From: JACRAV01 sp964571235
GTDB lineage: Bacteria; Zixibacteria; MSB-5A5; GN15; FEB-12
DNA length: 64,000 bases
Direction of reading: 5' to 3'
Assembly (NCBI GenBank): GCA_964571235.1
Contig: CAZNAI010000003.1
Location: forward strand, 1-64,000
Of this stretch, positions 26,278-35,415 are shown piece after piece. The notes beneath the pieces are model-generated. The model searched no databases. It saw only the letters and a program-made list of their open reading frames with translations, and had not been told where the DNA came from. Within the stretch, counting starts at the first letter, position 1. Every line of letters begins with the position of its first letter. A program made the translations under genes and the position numbers.

Positions 26278-26731
26278 TATCCTGCTGACCCTTTTCTCGG
26301 CGGTTGTCCTGACAGGCTGTGGTGTGCGTGGTCCTGCGCCCATCAATTACGGAACGGATCTATGCGACTACTGCGACATGACGATCGCCGACAAGGCATT
26401 CGGCACCGAGTTGGTCACCACTAAGGGAAAGATTCTCAAGTACGACTCTATCGAGTGTCTTGCGGCTTCCGAATTCGAGCGTGGCAGCAGCGCTGATATC
26501 CACTCGCGATGGACCACCGATTTCAACAACCCCGGCCAGTTTCTCAATACAGATCAAGCGGTCATCGTGGCAACAGATCGTCAGAAGAGCCCGATGGGGA
26601 TCGGTCTGGTCGCGGTTGGCAGTCGTACCGCGGCGGATGACCTCATCGCGGCCAAAGGCGGACAGGTTGTCTCCTGGGAAGAGACCATCCAGATTGTGGT
26701 AGACTCGTGGAAATTGACGGAGGCGAAGTGA
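26267..26731 (+). CDS. nosL: NosL copper chaperone lipoprotein
   Basis: The 154-aa protein has a lipobox (VVLTGC) and the NosL signature CDYCDMTI, whose Cys and Met bind Cu(I). It continues with the typical FGTELVT...KILKYDSIECL and IVATDRQKSPMG. NosL delivers copper to apo-NosZ on the outer face of the membrane. It overlaps the genes on both sides. Length and motif order are those of the family. Confidence 0.93.
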   Translation: MRCSILLTLFSAVVLTGCGVRGPAPINYGTDLCDYCDMTIADKAFGTELVTTKGKILKYDSIECLAASEFERGSSADIHSRWTTDFNNPGQFLNTDQAVIVATDRQKSPMGIGLVAVGSRTAADDLIAAKGGQVVSWEETIQIVVDSWKLTEAK

Positions 26732-27975
26732 AGCGCATAACCTTCATCCTTGTCGCCACACTACTTACCGTGACTCTATATACCGGAGTGGCGCACGGAG
26801 CGGTTCTCCGCGTGCAGCCTACCGGCGAGATACAGACACTTCGTGCGGCTCTAATAACTGCCAATGATAATGACACTGTCTTCGTTACTCCCGGCACCTA
26901 TCACGAATGGAATCTGACAGTTTCCAGGTCTGTCACGATCATAGGCAATGATTGGCCGATCATTGATGCGTCTAATGAAGGCCCTCTTCTAGAAGTAACC
27001 GCGCCCAATGTGCGCATCTCCGGCTTGACATTTCGCAATGTTCCAGTCAGTTATATCAAAGAACACGCGGCAATCCTGCTTTCGGGTACTCGAGGGTGCG
27101 AGATAAGCAGCAATCGCTTCGCAGGAAATTTCTTCGCCATTTATCTGGCAAACTCTCAACGATGTCAGATTGCGGATAATGAGATACGCGGGACCTCGAC
27201 GGATCTGACCACCGCGGGTAACGCTATCCATCTCTGGAAGTGTCGCGATATTACAATCGCCCGAAATATCATCCGCGAACATCGTGACGGCATCTACCTT
27301 GAATTTGTTAGACATAGTCTCATCACTAATAATCGGAGCGAGCACAATCTTCGCTACGGTCTGCATTTCATGTTCTCTGACAGCTGCAGATATGAGGAGA
27401 ACCAGTTTCTTGGCAATGGCTCCGGCGTAGCGGTGATGTATACTACTTCTGTCGATATGTCGGGTAACACGTTCGCTGACAGTTGGGGCGGCGCGGCCTA
27501 CGGATTGCTGTTGAAAGATATCAAGGATAGTCGGGTCGCCAACAATCTTTTCTCAGGGAACTCGGTCGCGATCAATATGGAAGGCTCCGACCGTGTACTC
27601 ATCGATTCCAATCGCTTTGTTTCAAATGGCTGGGCGATCAAAATCATGGCCAATTGCGTTGGCGGACAGATCAAAAACAACAGCTTTGTCGATAACACCT
27701 TTCAGGTAGCCACCAACAGCCGTCAATCGTTCAGCAGTTTTGAGGGCAACTACTGGAGCGCCTATCGCGGTTATGATCTTGACCGTGATGGGTTCGGCGA
27801 TGAGCCCTTCCGCCCAGTCAGTCTTTATAATCTGCTCGTGGAATCTGAGCCGCCGACCCTCATTCTCGTCAGAAGTTTGCTGGTCGACCTATTGAACCTG
27901 GCGGAACGGGTGATGCCGACTCTCACTCCCGAAGCCCTGGTGGATGCCAAACCCCGCATGAGGCCGATCATATGA
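26728..27975 (+). CDS. nosD: NosD periplasmic copper-processing protein
   Basis: I start at the GTG at 26728, which follows GGAGGCGAA and overlaps the nosL stop as GTGA; an upstream GTG in frame lacks a ribosome site. The 415-aa product has a signal peptide and a right-handed parallel beta-helix of CASH/pectate-lyase repeats (about 90-370, with many NxFxxN turns), ending in the NosD-type GNYWSAYRGYDLDRDGFGDEP. NosD with NosF and NosY forms an ABC complex needed to build the CuZ sulphur-copper site. It overlaps nosF by 4 bp. Confidence 0.93.
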   Translation: MKRITFILVATLLTVTLYTGVAHGAVLRVQPTGEIQTLRAALITANDNDTVFVTPGTYHEWNLTVSRSVTIIGNDWPIIDASNEGPLLEVTAPNVRISGLTFRNVPVSYIKEHAAILLSGTRGCEISSNRFAGNFFAIYLANSQRCQIADNEIRGTSTDLTTAGNAIHLWKCRDITIARNIIREHRDGIYLEFVRHSLITNNRSEHNLRYGLHFMFSDSCRYEENQFLGNGSGVAVMYTTSVDMSGNTFADSWGGAAYGLLLKDIKDSRVANNLFSGNSVAINMEGSDRVLIDSNRFVSNGWAIKIMANCVGGQIKNNSFVDNTFQVATNSRQSFSSFEGNYWSAYRGYDLDRDGFGDEPFRPVSLYNLLVESEPPTLILVRSLLVDLLNLAERVMPTLTPEALVDAKPRMRPII

Positions 27976-28682
27976 TAGAGATATCTCGCCTGCACAAGCG
28001 TTTCGGTTCATTTGTCGCGCTGCACGATGTTGACCTGTCGATCGAGCGTGGCAGGATCACCGGGATCATCGGGCCCAACGGCTCCGGCAAATCGACATTG
28101 ATGAAATCACTGCTTGGACTTGTCACTCCAACCTCTGGGTCGATCACCATTAACGGTTATCTATTGAATGGCGCCAGCGATTATCGTCGCACTCTCGGAT
28201 ATGTTCCGCAGGTCGCGCGATTCCCCCAGGATCTCACCGGTCGCGAGGTCATAGAGATAGTGAAGGGTCTCCGAACAGACCAACCTTTACTTGAGAACGA
28301 GTTGATCTCTCTTTTCGGGCTAGAGTCGGAGCTGAGCAAGCGGACTCGTGCCATGTCCGGCGGCACTCGCCAGAAGCTCAGTGTGGTGCTTGCCTGTATG
28401 TATGACCCAGCACTGGTCATCTGCGACGAGCCTACCGCCGGTCTCGATCCACTCGCCAACACGCGCCTCAAGGAGTTTCTTCTTGCGCTCAAGGAACGTG
28501 AGCGTACAGTACTCATCACGACTCATATCATGAGCGACCTGGAAGAGATCGCCGATGATGTCGTAGTTCTCCTCGAAGGCCGCGTCAGGTTCGCCGGGTC
28601 GGTGCGCGATCTCAAACTCAAAACAGAGGAGCCGCGCCTCGAGGCCGCAGTCGCCAGACTCCTCCAACGGAGTGCCGCATGA
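27972..28682 (+). CDS. nosF: NosF ABC transporter ATPase
   Basis: The 236-aa ATPase has Walker A GPNGSGKST, signature SGGTRQKLS, Walker B LVICDEPTAGLDP and switch His in ITTHIM. It energises the NosDFY complex during NosZ maturation. ATGA overlaps join it to nosD and nosY. Confidence 0.95.
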   Translation: MIEISRLHKRFGSFVALHDVDLSIERGRITGIIGPNGSGKSTLMKSLLGLVTPTSGSITINGYLLNGASDYRRTLGYVPQVARFPQDLTGREVIEIVKGLRTDQPLLENELISLFGLESELSKRTRAMSGGTRQKLSVVLACMYDPALVICDEPTAGLDPLANTRLKEFLLALKERERTVLITTHIMSDLEEIADDVVVLLEGRVRFAGSVRDLKLKTEEPRLEAAVARLLQRSAA

Positions 28683-29470
28683 AACTTATCCTTCATGTTG
28701 CCTGGTTCGCTGTTCGCGATGTCACCCGCAACCGTTGGGGCCTGCTTTACACTGCTTTCTTTGCGGCGGTCACGATCGGCCTTTTCCAAATGCAGGCCCA
28801 ATCGGCCAAGATCGCGGTCAGTTTGATGAGTATCTGCCTCTTTCTCATTCCGCTTGTAAGCGCGCTTTTTGGAACTGTTTATTTCTACAATTCACGTGAG
28901 TTTGTCGAGCTTGTGCTGACCCAGCCGGTCTCAAGAAAGACCGTTTATCTCGGTCTCTATCTGGGGCTCTCTCTCGCGTTGATAGCGGGTTTCACGCTGG
29001 GCGTCGGCATTCCGGCGCTGATTTTCGGTGATGCCTCAGTTTACCAATTCACTTCGCTAGTGGTCTTGCTTGGAGTTGGGATATTCCTCACACTTATCTT
29101 CATCGCCATTTCATTCTACTTGGCGACGATTTTCGATGACCGCGGCAAAGGTCTGGCCGCGGTCTTAGGTGTCTGGCTTCTGACTGCACTAGTATATGAT
29201 GGTCTCGTGCTCTTGGTGGCAATGACGTTTAGTGAATATCCGCTTGAGACGCCGTTGGTAATTGCCTCGCTTGCCAATCCCATAGACTTGGCACGTGTCA
29301 CACTCTTGGTCAAGACTGACTGGGCCGCCCTCATGGGGTATACCGGAGCAGTCTTCAATCGGTTCTTTGGTACCGGAATGGGGATAGGTATAGCATCAGC
29401 TTCGCTGATACTTTGGACAATCGGCCCGTTTTGGCTGGGACTGCGACGATTCCGTGTCAAGGATATGTGA
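28679..29470 (+). CDS. nosY: NosY ABC transporter permease
   Basis: The 263-aa protein has six predicted transmembrane helices and the ABC-2/NosY pattern (YFYNSREFVELVLTQPVSR, NPIDLARV, FWLGLRRFRVKDM). It forms the membrane channel of NosDFY. It overlaps nosF by 4 bp and is the last canonical nos gene. Confidence 0.93.
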   Translation: MKLILHVAWFAVRDVTRNRWGLLYTAFFAAVTIGLFQMQAQSAKIAVSLMSICLFLIPLVSALFGTVYFYNSREFVELVLTQPVSRKTVYLGLYLGLSLALIAGFTLGVGIPALIFGDASVYQFTSLVVLLGVGIFLTLIFIAISFYLATIFDDRGKGLAAVLGVWLLTALVYDGLVLLVAMTFSEYPLETPLVIASLANPIDLARVTLLVKTDWAALMGYTGAVFNRFFGTGMGIGIASASLILWTIGPFWLGLRRFRVKDM

Positions 29471-29514
29471 AGTAATGTTCTCCGGATAGTCGCACAACAA
29501 TGGGAGATTCTCAA

Positions 29515-31041
29515 ATGATGACGGGTGTATTGTCGAGAAATGCAGATATGGTGACCAGAGTGACCAATATGTCATCTCATCGCATCGGCATGCTCTATTT
29601 GATCACTTGTACCGTGTACGCCTTGCTTGGATTAGCCTCGGCCGTAGCGATCCAGCTGGACATGCTGATACCTACGACTCAATTGCTTGGCACGTTGTGG
29701 TTCGGAAAACTATTGACCGGCCACGGCATGCTCATGATGTTCTTCGTGCTCTTGCCATTGTTTCCGGGCGTCTTTGGCTTCTTGGTCCTCCCAGCTGCTG
29801 TCGGCGCGACACGGCCGATGACGAGCAAGACTGGCTTTGTCGGCTGGCTTTGTCACCTCTGCGGAGGGGCACTCGTCGCCAGTTTGCTGATGCGAAATAC
29901 CTACGATTCCGGTTGGGCGATGATGATGCCGGTGGGCGGCACTTCTGTCAGCTATATGCTGTTGATTGTCGGGCTGGTTCTGGCGGTCATGGCCACGCTC
30001 CTGCCGTCGATATTCATTGCTCGTACCGTACTTTCGAGGAAAACCCGATCCTTGCCTATTTCGCAGCTCCCTCTGTTCGCCTGGTTCTTGCTCTTGGGAT
30101 CAATCGTGCAGATACTGGTTTCCCCCATTCGACTGTTCACGCTTTTGTCGCTCCTTGGGAGCTATACCTGGGATTGGTCATGGTCAAATTTGGCTACACC
30201 TGAAGGCATCGCACATTACCAGCAAGCGTTCTGGTTGTATGCAGGTCCGGCCAGTGTGGGAATGATCCTTCCCGCCATTGGCATCATCTTTGAGGTGCTG
30301 ATCGCCAATTCACGATCATTGACTAACTCGCGGACTGCAATTGTGGGTAGTGGCATCGGCATCCTGATGCTCTCACTAGTATCCTGGTCGCAGCACCTGG
30401 TGGCCGCTCCGGACGGAGAACTACCGGTACTCGTGGGCACCCTGTTCGGATTGCTCATGGCCATTCCCGCCTCGTTTATTCTGCTGGTATGGATACGACA
30501 GCTGGCTCTTCTCAATCGGCCAGTTCCGGCCGCCACACTATTTGCTGTCTGTGGCATCATCTCGGGACTGCTGACTGGCGCGGTCGGATTTGCACTGGCC
30601 ATCCCCGCACTGGCGGTCTACCTGCATAACACATATTTCACCGTTGCCCATCTGCACCTGGCGATGGTTGGCACTTTGGGTAGCGCGATATTTGCCGGAG
30701 TGTTCCACTTCTGGCCTTCGTGGTGCGCGACCTCCTATTCCAGCTTTACGGCAAGACTGAGCGCAATCGGTATGTTTGTCGGGATTGGACTGGCATTCCT
30801 ACCAATGGCTATACTGGGAGCTGAAGGTCTCCCACGCGCGCTCTATGTTTACCCTCCTGCTTTTCGTCTATTGCATACACTGTCCACGGTGGGCACCTTC
30901 ATCCTAGTTAGCTCAATTTTGGCCGCAGTGGTGTGCCTGGCATGGGGTCTGCGGCGACATGCTGCCTCCGCTCTTGCCTTGCCGTCCCGGGTCGGAGAGT
31001 TTCAGTACATGCCCACGCCTGCCAAACTCGAAAGGAAGTAA
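29515..31041 (+). CDS. Heme-copper oxidase subunit I homologue lacking CuB ligands
   Basis: The 508-aa, roughly twelve-helix protein aligns with subunit I of heme-copper oxidases and NO reductases. Low-spin heme histidines are kept (TGHGMLMMFF; HLH in VAHLHLAMVG, which also gives the high-spin heme ligand). The helix VI motif GHPEVY is replaced by AGPASV, losing a CuB His and the cross-linked Tyr. The helix VII HH pair is QH (SWSQHLVA). It also lacks the NorB glutamate motif. It could therefore bind hemes but not a normal binuclear centre. The start is the ATG with GGGAG at proper spacing. It follows nosY by 44 bp in the same direction, so it may serve NosZ electron transfer. Confidence 0.75.
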   Translation: MMTGVLSRNADMVTRVTNMSSHRIGMLYLITCTVYALLGLASAVAIQLDMLIPTTQLLGTLWFGKLLTGHGMLMMFFVLLPLFPGVFGFLVLPAAVGATRPMTSKTGFVGWLCHLCGGALVASLLMRNTYDSGWAMMMPVGGTSVSYMLLIVGLVLAVMATLLPSIFIARTVLSRKTRSLPISQLPLFAWFLLLGSIVQILVSPIRLFTLLSLLGSYTWDWSWSNLATPEGIAHYQQAFWLYAGPASVGMILPAIGIIFEVLIANSRSLTNSRTAIVGSGIGILMLSLVSWSQHLVAAPDGELPVLVGTLFGLLMAIPASFILLVWIRQLALLNRPVPAATLFAVCGIISGLLTGAVGFALAIPALAVYLHNTYFTVAHLHLAMVGTLGSAIFAGVFHFWPSWCATSYSSFTARLSAIGMFVGIGLAFLPMAILGAEGLPRALYVYPPAFRLLHTLSTVGTFILVSSILAAVVCLAWGLRRHAASALALPSRVGEFQYMPTPAKLERK

Positions 31042-31044
31042 TCC

Positions 31045-31614
31045 TTGCAGCAAGCACCTACCGCATCTACTCCGCTTGTGAGGCGATTGCTCGATGAGCA
31101 TATTGAGATCTGCAATGCGCTGACCGTCTTGAAAGTGCTCAACGCACGGCTGGAACGCAGACGACCGGTAAACGTGGGTGATCTTCGCATCCTGGTCGAA
31201 TTTTTCAAGCAGTATGCGGACGGTGTCCATCACCACACCGAAGAGGAGATTCTCTTTACCGCCGTGGCGCACAATCGCGTCATGAGTTCGATGAGCCAGA
31301 GACTTCTCACCCAACATACTATGGGCAGGATTTTTCTAGGCGAAATGACCGAAGCGATTGCGGCTGCTCAAGCCGGGTGCCACTGGCGCAAGCGATTTAT
31401 CGACAGCGCTTCCGCGTATCATACTCTTTTGATCATTCATATCTGTGATGAGGATCACGTGTTCTTCCCGCAAGCAGAACGGATCCTGCGGCACCGGCGA
31501 ATTCGGATGGCGAAGGAAAGCAACGACATCAGAATCAACCATCTTCTCAAACGAGTTAGACGGCTTTTCTGCAGATGGGTCCCGAGCGGAACATGCGGAG
31601 TCCATTGTAAGTAA
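31045..31614 (+). CDS. Hemerythrin-like protein
   Basis: The 189-aa protein starts at a TTG preceded by AAAGGAAG, 3 bp after the oxidase-like gene. The diiron ligands of the four-helix hemerythrin fold are present: His in LLDEHIEI, HHHTEEEILF, LLTQHTMGR, and ICDEDHVFFP. Bacterial hemerythrins bind O2 or NO or repair diiron damage. In a denitrification cassette a NO-binding or NO-protective role is likely. The C-terminus is basic and ends in CGVHCK, an unusual tail that might bind a metal. Confidence 0.85.
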   Translation: MQQAPTASTPLVRRLLDEHIEICNALTVLKVLNARLERRRPVNVGDLRILVEFFKQYADGVHHHTEEEILFTAVAHNRVMSSMSQRLLTQHTMGRIFLGEMTEAIAAAQAGCHWRKRFIDSASAYHTLLIIHICDEDHVFFPQAERILRHRRIRMAKESNDIRINHLLKRVRRLFCRWVPSGTCGVHCK

Positions 31615-31670
31615 TCGCTTTCCTGACCAATTCGAGTGACAAGGCGTGCCCTCAAAGAATAGTAGGAAGC

Positions 31671-31743
31671 GGGGTGGGGAATCGAACCCCCGACGCGCGT
31701 TGTGGCACAAGGACTTACGGGTCATCGTGACCAAATTGTGACC
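31671..31743 (+). repeat. att2: tmRNA 3'-end core plus element arm
   Basis: The core GGGGAATCGAACCCCCG is preserved, but the first bases that would encode the tmRNA acceptor strand are altered (GGAAGCGGGGT). The arm is intact: TTGTGGCACAA (31700-31710), CAAGGACTTACGGGTCA, then GTGACC twice, ending 31743. It separates cassettes 1 and 2. No clear hairpin flanks it on the left, so it may be the oldest junction. Confidence 0.85.
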
Positions 31744-31946
31744 GTTTTTGTATCATTGAGCGAGCTGAGTTGGGCACGTCTAGATAACCAATCAACTCTC
31801 AGTTCTGAGCATCCCCACGTGTACATGGTCGAGTGAAGGACGATTCCAACGCTGCATTGAAAGAGAATCGAGAAGCCATTGCCATAAGACAAACAGTCTG
31901 TTGTGCCAAGATCTTACGTGTCCGAATTCACTGACAACACAAAGCA

Positions 31947-33200
31947 CTAGTTTAGCCAGCCCTCGATTACCCCTCTGATCTTTGCTGCATCGCCCAGGTC
32001 TTTGTAAAGCTGCTCGGCTTCGGCGCGTTCCTTGTCGTTCATTTTTCGGATGATCTCGCCGATTTTGACGATACTGACCTGCATTGACCTGTCCTTGGCC
32101 AACGTCAAAAGCGCCCAAGCGCGGACTTTGTTTTTCTTCGGCGCATTGTCAGACCAATAGAAGTTGCCGAGTTCGCAGATTCCGACTCGATTGTTCTGGG
32201 CCACGGACAGCTTGAGCAACCGGACGCCTTCCTTGCTATCCTTCTTGACGCCCCTTCCGACCGTGTACATATATCCAAGTGATGACTGCGCATAGGCATC
32301 GCCAAGTTCGACTCCCATTTTCAACCAATATACGGCCGAATCGAGATTCCCCGTTACTGGTTTGAGCCCCCAGTTGTACTTGTCCCCAATTACAAATGCG
32401 GCATAACCGTATCCGGCATTGGCGGCCTTTGCCATCAAGGCCATCCCTTTGCGCATACTCGAGTCTGAGGCATCCTCAAACAAGTGGTCCATTGTAGCTA
32501 CCCTGAACATCCCTTCTGGCCAGCCAGCTTTCGAGAGATTTCTGATGACACGCGTACTGTCTCTGCCGTTTTTTGCTCCCCGGTACTGCCGCTCCATGAA
32601 AGAAATCACCTTTGAATCGCCTTGCGCTATCTGCTCGGGCGTCAGATGACTGGCATAGTACGATTTGAGTGAGTCACCGGCCTTCCGATCGTTTTCCGCG
32701 AACAAATTGAATATTGCCAGGCCTGACCACATATACCCGGTGATGCTGTCGTCGGCTGTCCTCGCAGTATGCCAACGGTAATCCGCCATTCGTGCTTGGC
32801 AGACGCCATTATCCAGTTCCGCTGCTCGTTGAATCCAATACGCGGCGCTGTCGCTATTTGCCGGCACCAGTGATCCGCTGTTGAATAGGATACCCAGGAT
32901 TTCCGGCGCGTACGGGTCGCCACCAGCCGCCGATTTCCGTATCCACTTGAGTCCTTCGGCTGAGTCTCTGACGCCCGCGGATCCATCGAAATACCGAAAG
33001 CCCACGTAGTACTGTGCTTCCGCCACGCCTTTGTCGGCGAAACGCTTCAGGGAATCAAACGGCATTACAGAATAGTCCCGGCGACTTTCTTCGAGTACCG
33101 AATCGATAATCTTGCGCAGCTTCTCTTTTTCGTCAGCCCGTGCGACAGTACCTAGACACAATATGACCACTACAGAAGTCCACCAGAGATTCAGCAGCAT
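31947..33200 (-). CDS. Secreted Sel1-repeat protein
   Basis: The internal ATG is preferred because GGAGAAGACTCAA precedes it and the product then starts with a signal peptide (MLLNLWWTSVVVILCLGTVARA). About eight Sel1-like units follow (AEAQYYVGFRYFDG, DPYAPEILGILFNSG, YGYAAFVIGDKYNWG, AYAQSSLGYMYTVGRGV). These helix-turn-helix solenoids mediate protein binding. The C-terminal 60 residues are not repeats. The target is unknown. It lies between att2 and the surface protein gene on the same strand. Confidence 0.82.
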   Translation of the reverse strand: MLLNLWWTSVVVILCLGTVARADEKEKLRKIIDSVLEESRRDYSVMPFDSLKRFADKGVAEAQYYVGFRYFDGSAGVRDSAEGLKWIRKSAAGGDPYAPEILGILFNSGSLVPANSDSAAYWIQRAAELDNGVCQARMADYRWHTARTADDSITGYMWSGLAIFNLFAENDRKAGDSLKSYYASHLTPEQIAQGDSKVISFMERQYRGAKNGRDSTRVIRNLSKAGWPEGMFRVATMDHLFEDASDSSMRKGMALMAKAANAGYGYAAFVIGDKYNWGLKPVTGNLDSAVYWLKMGVELGDAYAQSSLGYMYTVGRGVKKDSKEGVRLLKLSVAQNNRVGICELGNFYWSDNAPKKNKVRAWALLTLAKDRSMQVSIVKIGEIIRKMNDKERAEAEQLYKDLGDAAKIRGVIEGWLN

Positions 33201-33458
33201 TTGAGTCTTCTCCTTGTGCCTGAGTTTTGCATCGAACACAACTGGGTTCATTCGGGCCCAAATTTACTACTTTTGCTGGCATCCTTCAATAGTTGAAATC
33301 GCAACCAAAAAAAACCGAAGGACAATCTTGTGTCAAACCTTCGGAAGTTTGGACACTTGATCCCATCTCTTCCGACCACCACCGAAGAAATGACTAGCCA
33401 GCTCCGGGCGAACCAAAGACGCTTCTGTGCTACTAAGTTCCGTTTTTCGTAAGTCATC

Positions 33459-35318
33459 TCATTTCATCTTCTCCTGTTCAACTTTGTGCGAGGATATTTG
33501 TGTGGCAGACTTATCCTGTTCCCACCGATAACCAATCCCGAGTTCTTCTGATTTCCCGAAGAGTTTTGGGAATTGATATTTTCCAATCTCATGCGAAGGC
33601 TTGTTTACTTCCACCTCGATGCGATTAGCTTCGGCATAAGCATCTTTCCTTATGCCGGTCACCTGCCACGATACTTCCACATTGGGTTTATCGGTACGAA
33701 TGACAAATTGATTGTTCGCAATCTTTTCCGAAACTATGGCTTGTGCGAATTGACCGAGAACGGTGAGCTGGTATCTGAAGTCTTTATTGAGTGCCTCAAA
33801 CCAGTTGGGCAGGGTTATATTTGCATATCCTGAAACATCGGTAGTCACGTTACCGTTGTAGATATTCATCATGTCGGGAGATTCAACGAACGAATGTTGG
33901 AGGTACTTGTTCTCGGGGTCGAGGGGATGGTCAATTGCAAAGGCACCAGCGGTCTTGGAAAATGTGCCGGCGACGTGGACGTTTCCGTCGAAATAACCAG
34001 CCCAATTCGTTGTCCCATTGTACGCTTTGCCGTAAACACCTCGATTGAAACCTGTGCCCCATGCCTCACCCATCACGCCAGTATTGCCGGTACTCCCCCC
34101 ACCGGCAGACGCGATGAGCGCATAAGCACCGTTCCCGGATGCCTTGGCAAACATTCCCATGGCACCCTGGCCAGTTGCCTCGCCAGTGACACCGTAAGCA
34201 TAGTTCGGAGCATCACCAATGGCGTATCCGAACACGCCGTGTTTTAGACCCCCGCTACCGTATGCATCTCCATAGATTCCATATTTCGCGCCGGATGAAC
34301 CATCAGCCGACCCGTAAACGCCGTTTTTGTAACCCGTGCCATTTCCTGATGTAAATCCCTGTACCCCATAATAATTTCCAGTGCCATTTTGATTGACGGA
34401 TCCACGCACTCCGGCATAGCCACCTTCAAACTTCCCCCCATAGCCGTAAAAGTCGGCAGGAGTGGACTTTCCGTACACGGCAACTGCATCGAAGTTACCC
34501 ACTCCTTCGAATTCGCTATGAATGACATGAGTCGCAGCCGTGTTCGCCGAAACTGCAAAGTAACCGCCAATGGTATCGAACGGATCGCCGACATCGAGGC
34601 TTCCGTACAATGATGGCCTACTAATTGCAACGTGACCATCGGGTTTGCAGATAATTGACGGAATGGAGTTCCCCTGTTTGTAGAAGTACATATCGCCTGC
34701 TGTTACCCAACCGGCAAAGGCGCCGGCAGATCCGGCCACACTGGTTTCCCACACGGATGAAGATGACGTGTTGGAGAACTCCGTCACTGTTGCACCACTG
34801 TTCGACGATTCGAATCGAGATACAAATAAACCACCGTTCGGCTCAACGACATGCAGTGGACGGATCGGCGCAATCGTTCCGATGCCGACGGAATCATAAG
34901 TGTTGACTTGGATCATCTTGGAATTATAGTCCTTCCATCCGCCACCCATATAGGAATTCATTGCAAACGGAACAGCGGTCAATTTGGTGCGCGGAGACAT
35001 CTCCGGATCGGTCCCAACCTTAATCCCCAACCACCGCAAGCTGTCATCAAAAAGCCAGGTCGGAAACCAAGATACTGTGCCGATCTGGGCCGAAAACAGG
35101 CCGTCGACAGTTGCGACGGTCTGGGTCTCTCCCCAGTAGGCAGAGCCGCCGGAGGGGGTACCATAGAGGGCAAACGAGACCGAATAGTTGCCATTCGGCA
35201 CGGCTGTTCCAGACGGAGTAGTCAGTCTCCCCTGGTAATTGATCACGTTTGGTGAGTTGGCCATAGTCAACTCAACAGCCAACAGCATGATCAACATAAA
35301 GAACACTTTGCATTTCAT
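33459..35318 (-). CDS. Exported repeat-rich surface protein
   Basis: The start is the ATG with GGAG ten bases upstream, giving a signal peptide (MKCKVFFMLIMLLAVELTMA). Residues about 20-115 resemble the N-terminal domain of FCB surface proteins (INYQGRLTTPSGTAVPNGNYSVSFALYG). From about 245 to 445 there are repeats of about 25 residues of the form GVxGxAxGxGxxxGVYGxA, rich in Gly and Tyr, as in fibre or tail-fibre shafts. The last 150 residues (HPLDPENKYLQHSFVESPDMMNIYNG...) match a conserved C-terminal domain seen in such proteins. It is a structural or adhesive protein, not an enzyme. Confidence 0.7.
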   Translation of the reverse strand: MKCKVFFMLIMLLAVELTMANSPNVINYQGRLTTPSGTAVPNGNYSVSFALYGTPSGGSAYWGETQTVATVDGLFSAQIGTVSWFPTWLFDDSLRWLGIKVGTDPEMSPRTKLTAVPFAMNSYMGGGWKDYNSKMIQVNTYDSVGIGTIAPIRPLHVVEPNGGLFVSRFESSNSGATVTEFSNTSSSSVWETSVAGSAGAFAGWVTAGDMYFYKQGNSIPSIICKPDGHVAISRPSLYGSLDVGDPFDTIGGYFAVSANTAATHVIHSEFEGVGNFDAVAVYGKSTPADFYGYGGKFEGGYAGVRGSVNQNGTGNYYGVQGFTSGNGTGYKNGVYGSADGSSGAKYGIYGDAYGSGGLKHGVFGYAIGDAPNYAYGVTGEATGQGAMGMFAKASGNGAYALIASAGGGSTGNTGVMGEAWGTGFNRGVYGKAYNGTTNWAGYFDGNVHVAGTFSKTAGAFAIDHPLDPENKYLQHSFVESPDMMNIYNGNVTTDVSGYANITLPNWFEALNKDFRYQLTVLGQFAQAIVSEKIANNQFVIRTDKPNVEVSWQVTGIRKDAYAEANRIEVEVNKPSHEIGKYQFPKLFGKSEELGIGYRWEQDKSATQISSHKVEQEKMK

Positions 35319-35415
35319 GATTTTCATTCTCCAACTAAGCGTTAACAGTATAGTTTCATTTCTAATCATTAGTCAGTCACCACCGCTCAATGGCACAACT
35401 TCAACATGTCAATCA

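Larger units (their letters stand above)
22295..31670. mobile_element. Cassette 1: N2O-reduction module between att1 and att2
   Basis: This 9.4-kb unit is bounded by two tmRNA-type att repeats in direct orientation and holds one coherent plus-strand pathway from rrf2 through nosZ-L-D-F-Y to a hemerythrin. It encodes no recombinase. The boundaries are inferred from the repeats; no empty site is available here. Confidence 0.7.
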
